NCBI GenBank assembly: GCA_937934635.1
Contig: CALGZD010000066.1
Span: forward strand, 1-6,139
DNA length: 6,139 bases
From: an uncultured Deinococcales bacterium
GTDB lineage: Bacteria; Deinococcota; Deinococci; Deinococcales; Trueperaceae
Direction: 5' to 3'
In this document: in pieces, positions 1 to 5,187 of the stretch
Position numbering within the stretch: the first letter of the stretch is position 1
Layout: each line of letters starts with the position of its first letter
Made by a program: the position numbers and the translations under genes
Notes under the pieces: generated by a model
Told to the model about the DNA's origin: nothing
Databases searched by the model: none
Seen by the model: only the letters and a program-made list of their open reading frames with translations

Positions 1-23
1 AAGTTTGAATGAATAAGAACTTA

Positions 24-53
24 TTTACACCATCTTAAAAGGAATGATATAAT
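24..53 (+). promoter_or_regulatory. sigma70-type promoter of tRNA-Gly
   Basis: The -10 box is a perfect TATAAT at 48-53, preceded by TG one base upstream (45-46), which makes it an extended -10. A TTTACA at 24-29 matches the -35 consensus at five of six bases, with an 18-base spacer. Transcription would start near 60-62, leaving only about 4-6 bases before the mature tRNA 5' end at 66. Position and match quality support a strong housekeeping promoter for the tRNA. The start site is inferred. Confidence 0.8.
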
Positions 54-65
54 CACAATCGATAT

Positions 66-141
66 GCGGAAGTAGCTCAGCTGGTAGAGCACCACCTTGC
101 CAAGGTGGCTGTCGCGAGTTCGAATCTCGTCTTCCGCTCCA
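66..141 (+). tRNA. tRNA-Gly, anticodon GCC
   Basis: This is a complete 76-base tRNA that delivers glycine at GGC and GGU codons. The acceptor arm pairs GCGGAAG (66-72) with CTTCCGC (131-137). The D arm has GCTC paired with GAGC. The anticodon stem CCACC/GGTGG closes the loop TTGCCAA, which holds anticodon GCC. The T arm has a GTTCGAAT-type loop closed by GCGAG/CTCGT, with one G-T wobble. Discriminator T138 is followed by an encoded CCA at 139-141. From memory it resembles E. coli tRNA-Gly(GCC) through the anticodon and T arms, which is the main hint of a gammaproteobacterial host. It stands alone, not in a tRNA cluster. Confidence 0.97.
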
Positions 142-148
142 ACTAGCC

Positions 149-173
149 CCACGTGAGTGTGGTTATTTTTTTT
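149..173 (+). terminator. short intrinsic terminator after tRNA-Gly
   Basis: CCACG (149-153) pairs with TGTGG (158-162), with one G-T wobble, around a TGAG loop. After TTA comes a run of eight T (166-173). The stem is only five pairs, so termination may be leaky and some transcripts could continue into hisD, whose own promoter is not obvious. The position directly after the tRNA and the T-run support the call. Confidence 0.6.
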
Positions 174-261
174 GCTTTACCCTTTTCATTTCCTATTTGC
201 TCAACTAAACTTTTTAATATCTATGCCAGATTTATTGGCTTTATAGAATTGTGGTTAACTT

Positions 262-1557
262 ATGAAGCAACTAACGAAAACTGAAGCTGAATTACTGTTT
301 GCAAAACGTGGATTTGAAGAAGACTTGAGTGAAATTCGTAGTCGAGTTTACGATATTATTGCTGAGGTGAAAGCACATGGTGATGCTGCTTTAATTGAGT
401 TTACTAAGCGCTTTGATAATGTAGCACTACGTAGTTTAAAGGTGAGTGAAGCTGAATTTTTAGAAGCTGACGAGAAAGTTGATAGTGAAACTAAAGCTGC
501 AATTGCTCTTGCTATTGAACGAGTATCAAACTTTCATGTAAAGCAACCCGCTGGTGGATTTTTAGAAGCATTTGATGGGGCAATGATGGGGCAACTGGTT
601 GTACCTATGCAGCGCATTGCTTGCTATATTCCTGCTGGACAAGCACCGCTTTTTAGTACGATTGTGATGACTGCAGTACCAGCACAGGTTGCTGGTGTTG
701 AAGATATTGCTATATTTAGTCCTTGTAAGGCAGATGGTAGTGTTGCGCCTGAAATTTTATATACAGCAAAGCTTTTAGGTATTACTGAAGTGATCAAAGT
801 TGGTGGCGCTCAAGCTATCGCTGCCGCAGCTTATGGTACTGAAAGCATTCAGAAGGTAGATAAAGTTGTAGGACCTGGCAATATATATGTGGTTTTGGCA
901 AAGCAAGCTTTGTTTGGTGTTGTTGGTATAGAAAGTTTACCAGGACCTACAGAAACATTAGTGTTGGCAGATGATAGTGCTCATGTGAGTCATGTTGTTG
1001 CAGATCTGCTAGCACAAGCCGAGCATGATGGTGCACAGCCTGTATTTGTGACGACTTCAAAACGACTTATGAATGAATTAGACAGTGAATTGGAGCTACA
1101 GCTTTCCACACTCTCAACTGAAAAAGAAGCTAGAGAATCTCTTAGTCAACGAGGCATTGCAGTATTGGTTGATACTATTGAAGAAGGCATTGATTTAGCA
1201 AATACTTATGCTCCTGAGCATTTATGTTTATTGGTAGAAGAACCATGGCAATATATACCAAAAGTCAAGAATGCAGGTATTATATTTGCTGGAGAAAATA
1301 GTATGGAAGCTTTAGGTGATTATGTGGCTGGACCAAGTCATGTTATGCCTACGGGGGGCTCTGCACGCTTTATGAGTGGTGTGAATGTGCGTGATTTTCA
1401 AAAAGTTATTCCAGTGGTGAGTATGGATGCTGAGACAGTGCAGAAAATTGGTCCTGCTGGCGCAAGAATGGCGAGGGCTGAAGGTTTAGAAGCTCATGCG
1501 AGAGCCATCGAATCACGCTTAAAAAAAGCTAAACTTAACAAAAGTATGAAGAATTAA
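262..1557 (+). CDS. hisD: histidinol dehydrogenase (HisD)
   Basis: This 431-residue protein is the usual length for HisD, the cytosolic zinc enzyme that oxidises L-histidinol to L-histidine in two NAD-dependent steps at the end of histidine synthesis. By family knowledge, the zinc ligands correspond to Gln252 and His255 (LLAQAEHD), Asp353 (GDYVAGPSH) and His412 (EGLEAH). The catalytic Glu-His pair is Glu319-His320 (APEHL), and the substrate-contacting Glu is Glu407. VGPGNIYV (203-210) and MPTGGSARF (362-370) are family signatures. At 226-231 it reads LPGPTE, where enterobacterial HisD has PAGPSE. The C-terminus has a lysine-rich tail. The ATG at 262 fits the family N-terminus, but only a weak GTGG at 251-254 precedes it. 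No other his gene is in the window. HisD paralogues such as HpsN (a sulfopropanediol dehydrogenase) share the fold, so the native substrate is likely but not proven to be histidinol. Confidence 0.92.
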   Translation: MKQLTKTEAELLFAKRGFEEDLSEIRSRVYDIIAEVKAHGDAALIEFTKRFDNVALRSLKVSEAEFLEADEKVDSETKAAIALAIERVSNFHVKQPAGGFLEAFDGAMMGQLVVPMQRIACYIPAGQAPLFSTIVMTAVPAQVAGVEDIAIFSPCKADGSVAPEILYTAKLLGITEVIKVGGAQAIAAAAYGTESIQKVDKVVGPGNIYVVLAKQALFGVVGIESLPGPTETLVLADDSAHVSHVVADLLAQAEHDGAQPVFVTTSKRLMNELDSELELQLSTLSTEKEARESLSQRGIAVLVDTIEEGIDLANTYAPEHLCLLVEEPWQYIPKVKNAGIIFAGENSMEALGDYVAGPSHVMPTGGSARFMSGVNVRDFQKVIPVVSMDAETVQKIGPAGARMARAEGLEAHARAIESRLKKAKLNKSMKN

Positions 1558-1582
1558 ACCTAAAAAAGTATGGATTTGCTTT

Positions 1583-1611
1583 ATGTCAAAAGGTTAAAAT
1601 ACTGCTATAGA
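1583..1611 (+). promoter_or_regulatory. candidate promoter upstream of the TPR pseudogene and PhnD-like gene
   Basis: ATGTCA at 1583-1588 matches four of six -35 bases. A 17-base spacer leads to TATAGA at 1606-1611, preceded by TG at 1603-1604, which gives an extended -10. An AGGAG ribosome binding site follows at 1631-1635, just before the remnant start codon. The promoter is moderate by sequence. Its support comes from the correct spacing and its place ahead of a recognisable gene start. Its current product would be an mRNA carrying the pseudogene and the PhnD-like gene. Confidence 0.45.
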
Positions 1612-1630
1612 TTACAATCTTATGGTTCTT

Positions 1631-1635
1631 AGGAG
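1631..1635 (+). promoter_or_regulatory. ribosome binding site of the TPR remnant
   Basis: AGGAG lies 9 bases before a GTG at 1645 and 12 bases before the ATG at 1648, both in the same frame. This marks the original start of the now broken TPR-family gene. Confidence 0.5.
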
Positions 1636-1734
1636 TTCTTATTAGTGATGCGTCAAGCTAATCATTATGCTTTTGATTTAGGGTGCAGTACACAGAGCCT
1701 TGGGCATGGATGCATCCACCAAGATATGCATTAG

Positions 1735-1778
1735 CTGCTCTGCTGCTAGAACAAGGTTATGTTGATGAAGCAGAGCAG
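1735..1778 (+). repeat. 10-base perfect inverted repeat inside the pseudogene
   Basis: CTGCTCTGCT at 1735-1744 is the exact reverse complement of AGCAGAGCAG at 1769-1778, with 24 bases between. It falls on the Ala-Ala-Leu-Leu and Glu-Ala-Glu-Gln codons of the TPR segment and may be a by-product of coding. In RNA it could form a hairpin that encloses the internal start codons at 1759 and 1765. It ends one base before the TATG duplication. Confidence 0.6.
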
Positions 1779-1779
1779 G

Positions 1780-1787
1780 TATGTATG
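1780..1787 (+). repeat. TATG tandem duplication causing the frameshift
   Basis: Two adjacent TATG copies shift the frame by one base. Deleting one copy restores continuity between the TPR segments on either side (EAEQ into VCRADLGL), so this is read as a 4-base duplication in a formerly continuous frame. Confidence 0.65.
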
Positions 1788-2031
1788 TCGTGCAGATTTA
1801 GGACTTGATAGTAGTTTGCCAAGAGCTACTTGGCATCCGAACAATGTGTGGATGTTACATGCCTATTTGGAGTGTTTGCAGCGTTTAGGTAAAGTGGAGG
1901 AGATTCCCTCGACGAAGTTGCAGTTAGACTTTGCTAGGGCTCGAGCCGACGTCGAAATCACTTCATCATGCTGCTGTCGTAAACAGACCGTCAATTTAGA
2001 ACAAGCTACCGCTAGGTGCTGCACTTAGAGT

Positions 2032-2826
2032 ATGAATACCACCTTTAATCAATGCTTAGCTGAAAACATAAAAATCTTTTCCGCTGAACTTATTCCATAC
2101 ATAGAAGAGAAAACTAATATTGCTATTGACTACGATGTTTCACTAGCCTTTGAGGAGTGTCGAAGGCAGATAGTAGATGGGGATATACAATTCTCTTGGA
2201 TTTGTGGACTTCTATATACACAAATGCGAGATTTTGAAGGCGGAAAGTTGAAGCCACTTGTCGCACCGATTTCTAACAACAACACAGAACCAAGTTACAG
2301 CAGTTATCTTGTTACGCAAAAAACAAGTACTTACCAAACTGAAGCTGATTTAGAAGGTGCGATTTTAGCCTTTAACGAAACAAGTTCATTCTCAGGTTAT
2401 CAGTTACTGCGTTATCACTTCAGAGATTCTGAAATTTGTTTTAGCGAGCTAGTAGAGTCTGGTGGGCATCAGAAGTCGATTGATTTACTCAGTGTATCTA
2501 AGGTTGATTTGGCAGCGATTGACACAACTTTTTATGATTACCTCACTAGGGAAAAGCCTGAAGAGCTTCAGGCATTACGCATTATAAAACCTCTGGATGC
2601 ATTTCCTATGCCACCGTTGTTAGTACATAAAAATATTAATTCAGATATAGAAGCAATGTTGCAGAATACTCTAGTAACTATGCACCAAGATGTAAAAGGT
2701 AAAAACTTGTTGCAAAAACACGGCTTTGAAGTCTTTAAAGCAGTTGATGATAGTTACTACGATGCTATTCGCAATGCTCTACAACAAGCACAAGACTTGA
2801 AGTTAAAAGATAATGACATTTCTTAG
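2032..2826 (+). CDS. PhnD-like substrate-binding protein without signal peptide
   Basis: This 264-residue protein is related to the PhnD-type phosphate/phosphonate-binding proteins (PF12974-like, type II periplasmic-binding fold). Motifs in order are an N-terminal QCLAEN (8-12), FSWICGLLY (54-62), NETSSFSGY (115-123), which corresponds to the phosphate-gripping Ser-x-Ser-Gly turn of the family, VESGGHQKS (141-149) and AAIDTT (161-166). The N-terminus starts directly in the first strand with no hydrophobic export segment, so it is predicted to be cytosolic. No permease or ATPase gene is nearby. The ATG at 2032 comes 3 bases after the pseudogene's stop. The only upstream purine motif is an AGGTG at 2014-2018, 13 bases away, so translation may have been coupled to the TPR gene. 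The 3' end overlaps the opposing dehydrogenase gene by 24 bases. The ligand is unknown; a phosphorylated or anionic small molecule is plausible from the family. Confidence 0.8.
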   Translation: MNTTFNQCLAENIKIFSAELIPYIEEKTNIAIDYDVSLAFEECRRQIVDGDIQFSWICGLLYTQMRDFEGGKLKPLVAPISNNNTEPSYSSYLVTQKTSTYQTEADLEGAILAFNETSSFSGYQLLRYHFRDSEICFSELVESGGHQKSIDLLSVSKVDLAAIDTTFYDYLTREKPEELQALRIIKPLDAFPMPPLLVHKNINSDIEAMLQNTLVTMHQDVKGKNLLQKHGFEVFKAVDDSYYDAIRNALQQAQDLKLKDNDIS

Positions 2827-3882
2827 CGCTTCACCACGTTTGACTGAGGCAATGGCTTCGTTGATGTCTTCAAGTGGATAGCGGTTGGTAATCAATTCAT
2901 CTAGTTTGAGCCTACCATCTAGATAAAGCTGAACTAGATTTGGAATATCAATCGCTGGACGAATCGAACCCATTTTACTGCCAATAATTTTTTGTGAATC
3001 GCCAGCAAAGTTGGCAGCTTCAATGGCTAGCCTATCACCAGACTTTGGCATCCCCACCAGTGTTAGTGTGCCACCACGACGTAGTAAAGATAAACCTTGC
3101 TCCATAGCTTTGATGCTACCTACCGTGATGAAGGCATAGTCTGCGCCTCTATTTTCAGTTAAAGAGTGAACCAAAGCCTGAGCGTTTTCGTTGGCAGGAT
3201 TAACTGTGTGTGTAGCCCCAAATGTTTTGGCAGCTTCGAGCTTATTATCTAGCAAGTCGATGACCACAATAGGATGTGCACCTGATAAGACTGCACCCTG
3301 TACACTGTTTAGACCAACACCACCAGCACCGATGACAACAACACTGCTGCCAGTAGGAACTTTTGCAGTGTGTGTCACTGCGCCAAGTCCTGTGATGACT
3401 CCACAGGCTAGGAGTGAGGCGCTGTCAAAAGGAACTTCTTTGGGAATCTTAATAGCTTGGGATTGATGGACAACAACATATTCTGCAAATGCACCAGTAC
3501 GAAGACCTTGCACAACTGCATCACCGCTTTGAGTATGAATGCGTTCTTCTTCATCAAGCGCAAAAGAGCTTTCACACAGTGATGGCTCACCTTGACCACA
3601 GTAATAACAACAACCACAATTTCTGATGAGTGAAACAATCACGTGGTCACCTATTGACAAACCTGTTGTTCCTTCACCAAGTTCTTCAATTATACCTGCG
3701 GCTTCGTGCCCGTATACTGCTGGTAGCGTGCCGCCCCAGCCACCATCTGCATAGAGGATGTCACTGTGGCAGATAGCACAGGCTTTCATTTTTACTTTGA
3801 CTTCTTGAGCTTTTGGATTTCCGATTGTTATATCTTCAATAACCAGTGGTTTTGCAAATTCGTGGCAAACTGCTGCTTTCAT
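2803..3882 (-). CDS. zinc-dependent alcohol dehydrogenase (MDR family)
   Basis: This 359-residue, full-length medium-chain dehydrogenase most likely oxidises an alcohol or reduces an aldehyde with NAD(H) in the cytosol. The GroES-like half holds the catalytic zinc ligands Cys38 (ICHSD), His59-Glu60 (GHE) and Cys160 (ACGVITG). The structural zinc site is Cys89, Cys92, Cys95 and Cys103, with the exact family spacing and an extra Cys91. The Rossmann half has GAGGVG at 185-190 and Asp209 at the end of the second strand, which favours NAD over NADP. The layout recalls the class III, benzyl-alcohol-type and related zinc ADHs, but the substrate cannot be read from sequence. The ATG at 3880-3882 has AGGA 11 bases upstream (plus-strand TCCT 3894-3897). 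It is divergent from lysA and its 3' end overlaps the PhnD-like gene. Confidence 0.92.
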   Translation of the reverse strand: MKAAVCHEFAKPLVIEDITIGNPKAQEVKVKMKACAICHSDILYADGGWGGTLPAVYGHEAAGIIEELGEGTTGLSIGDHVIVSLIRNCGCCYYCGQGEPSLCESSFALDEEERIHTQSGDAVVQGLRTGAFAEYVVVHQSQAIKIPKEVPFDSASLLACGVITGLGAVTHTAKVPTGSSVVVIGAGGVGLNSVQGAVLSGAHPIVVIDLLDNKLEAAKTFGATHTVNPANENAQALVHSLTENRGADYAFITVGSIKAMEQGLSLLRRGGTLTLVGMPKSGDRLAIEAANFAGDSQKIIGSKMGSIRPAIDIPNLVQLYLDGRLKLDELITNRYPLEDINEAIASVKRGEALRNVIIF

Positions 3883-3945
3883 AAATAAGTGCGTCCTAGT
3901 TTAAGAGATTTTTGGTAGCATAACATGTTTTGAAGGGTGAATTTT
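3883..3945. promoter_or_regulatory. divergent intergenic region between the ADH gene and lysA
   Basis: This 63-base region must hold the start signals for two outward-facing genes unless transcription enters from elsewhere. It contains the AGGA site for the dehydrogenase (3894-3897, minus strand) and AAGGG for lysA (3933-3937). Only weak -10-like strings such as TAACAT (3921-3926) are visible. I see no convincing -35 box or operator palindrome. Confidence 0.4.
3933..3937 (+). promoter_or_regulatory. ribosome binding site deciding the lysA start
   Basis: AAGGG lies 8 bases before the GTG at 3946, an ideal distance. The alternative in-frame GTG at 3937 overlaps this site and has no purine-rich site of its own upstream, so 3946 is preferred. 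Confidence 0.6.
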
Positions 3946-5184
3946 GTGTTTAATTTGAAGCATTTAGGGCTAGAAAAGGTTAAGGCGATAGCTAGTCAAT
4001 ATCCAACGCCATTTCATCTTTACGATGAGCAAGGCATTGTTGAAAATGCGAAAGCATTTCTTGAGGCTTTTGCTTGGAATGAAGGCTTTAAAGAATATTT
4101 TGCTGTTAAAGCAACACCTAATCCACACATCATTCGATTATTGCAACAGCAAGGGATTGCTGTAGATTGTAGCTCTTTAGCAGAGCTAACACTTGCAAAA
4201 AAATTGGGTATGTCTGGTGAAAATATTATGTTCACATCGAACAATACTGCTGCCAAAGAGTTTCAGTTAGCTAGAGAGTTGGGCGCAGTTATCAATCTAG
4301 ATGATATTGAGCATATTGCCTATTTGGAAAAACATGCTGGTTTACCTGAGTTACTCAGCTTTCGCTATAATCCAGGTTCACAAAAAACAGGCAATGTGAT
4401 TATTGGCAAACCCAAAGAGGCAAAATTTGGTTTAACGAAGGAACAACTTTTACAAGCTTATCGAATCGCAAAAGACAAAGGTGTTAAACGCTTTGGTTTG
4501 CATACGATGGTTGCGTCAAACGAGCTAAACGTAGACTACTTTATTGAAACTGCTATGCAGCTTTTTGAACTAGCACTTGAAATAAAGCACAGCTTAAAGA
4601 TAGATCTTGAGTTTATAAATTTAGGTGGTGGTCTTGGCATTCCATATCATCCAGATGATAGTTCACTAGATATTCAGACACTTGGCGATAAACTCAAAGA
4701 GCTGTATGACAATCTTCTTGTTGCCAATGGCTTAGGTGCTGTAAAACTTGCGATGGAATGTGGACGTTACATGACTGGACCTTTTGGCTGCTTGGTCACG
4801 CAAGTGCGTCATATTAAGCAGACCTATAAGACTTACATCGGGCTAGATGCCACGATGGCAGATTTAATGCGTCCAGGCATGTATGGCGCGTATCATCACG
4901 TCAGTGTTGTTGGAAAAGAATCTGATGTTGCCGCAGAACTTTATGACCTTACTGGCTCACTTTGCGAAAATAATGACAAATTTGCTATCGACCGATTGTT
5001 GCCAAAGATAGAGGTTGGTGACTATGTCGTGGTGCATGATACAGGCGCACATGGTCATGCTATGGGCTTTAACTACAATGGGAAATTGCGTTCTGCGGAA
5101 TTGCTTTTGCAGACTGATGGGCATGTAAAGCTTATACGACGTGCAGAAACTTTGGATGATTATTTTGCTACTTTGGAGTTTTAG
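3946..5184 (+). CDS. lysA: diaminopimelate decarboxylase (LysA)
   Basis: This PLP enzyme converts meso-diaminopimelate to L-lysine and CO2, the last step of lysine synthesis, in the cytosol. With the GTG start at 3946 it has 412 residues, close to the usual 415-420. A GTG at 3937 would add three. The N-terminal fold-type III barrel carries the PLP lysine Lys55 (YFAVKAT), His186 (GLH), the phosphate-binding glycines 227-229 (NLGGGLGIPY) and ECGR at 271-274. The C-terminal beta domain has Cys340-Glu341 (LCENND), which in the family completes the neighbouring subunit's active site, and GFNYN (374-378) with Tyr377. The segment LHTMVASN (185-192) replaces the more common LHCHIGSQ type, marking a distinct LysA subgroup. 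Related basic-amino-acid decarboxylases are possible, but the Cys-Glu and Arg motifs favour LysA. It is divergent from the ADH gene and ends 3 bases from the hydrolase stop. Confidence 0.88.
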   Translation: MFNLKHLGLEKVKAIASQYPTPFHLYDEQGIVENAKAFLEAFAWNEGFKEYFAVKATPNPHIIRLLQQQGIAVDCSSLAELTLAKKLGMSGENIMFTSNNTAAKEFQLARELGAVINLDDIEHIAYLEKHAGLPELLSFRYNPGSQKTGNVIIGKPKEAKFGLTKEQLLQAYRIAKDKGVKRFGLHTMVASNELNVDYFIETAMQLFELALEIKHSLKIDLEFINLGGGLGIPYHPDDSSLDIQTLGDKLKELYDNLLVANGLGAVKLAMECGRYMTGPFGCLVTQVRHIKQTYKTYIGLDATMADLMRPGMYGAYHHVSVVGKESDVAAELYDLTGSLCENNDKFAIDRLLPKIEVGDYVVVHDTGAHGHAMGFNYNGKLRSAELLLQTDGHVKLIRRAETLDDYFATLEF

Positions 5185-5187
5185 ACC

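Larger units (their letters stand above)
1648..2028 (+). pseudogene. TPR-family protein remnant: internal deletion plus frameshift
   Basis: This is a broken gene for a tetratricopeptide-repeat protein of unknown role, recognised from memory of the family. The start (ATG 1648 or GTG 1645) encodes HYAFDLG, which matches the YYDLG-type N-terminus of these proteins. That frame stops at 1732-1734 after 28 codons. A second frame, readable from about 1683 to 1779, encodes YTEPWAWMHPPRYALAALLL and then EQGYVDEAEQ, which resembles a TPR segment far downstream in the intact family. At 1780-1787 the tetranucleotide TATG is duplicated. Removing one copy joins EAEQ to VCRADLGLDSSLPRA and HPNNVW, then ADVEITSSCCCR, the family's C-terminal end, with stop TAG at 2026-2028. 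Intact members are, from memory, about 550 residues, so most of the middle is missing. The 3-base gap to the next gene suggests a former operon. An open frame from ATG 1759 or 1765 could still give an 87-89 residue fragment. Confidence 0.75.

Noticed and set aside
66..141. tRNA-Gly as an integration site for a mobile element
   Set aside because: No integrase gene or repeated copy of the tRNA 3' end is visible downstream, and the following genes are ordinary metabolic genes.
244..249. TAGAAT as a -10 box for hisD
   Set aside because: No acceptable -35 sequence lies 15-19 bases upstream, and it is only 13 bases from the start codon. Too weak to annotate.
1759..2028. 89-residue open frame as an independent small gene
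   Set aside because: Its C-terminal two thirds match the end of a longer TPR family, and the matching upstream part lies in another frame just before it. It is better read as part of a pseudogene.
3191..3466. Open frame on the plus strand opposite the dehydrogenase
   Set aside because: It lies wholly inside the well-supported alcohol dehydrogenase gene, has no family resemblance and is a shadow frame.
3408..3638. Second minus-strand frame inside the dehydrogenase gene
   Set aside because: It is an out-of-frame shadow of the dehydrogenase coding sequence.
4020..4256. Minus-strand frame inside lysA
   Set aside because: It is antisense to conserved LysA residues including the PLP lysine region, with no recognisable protein features.
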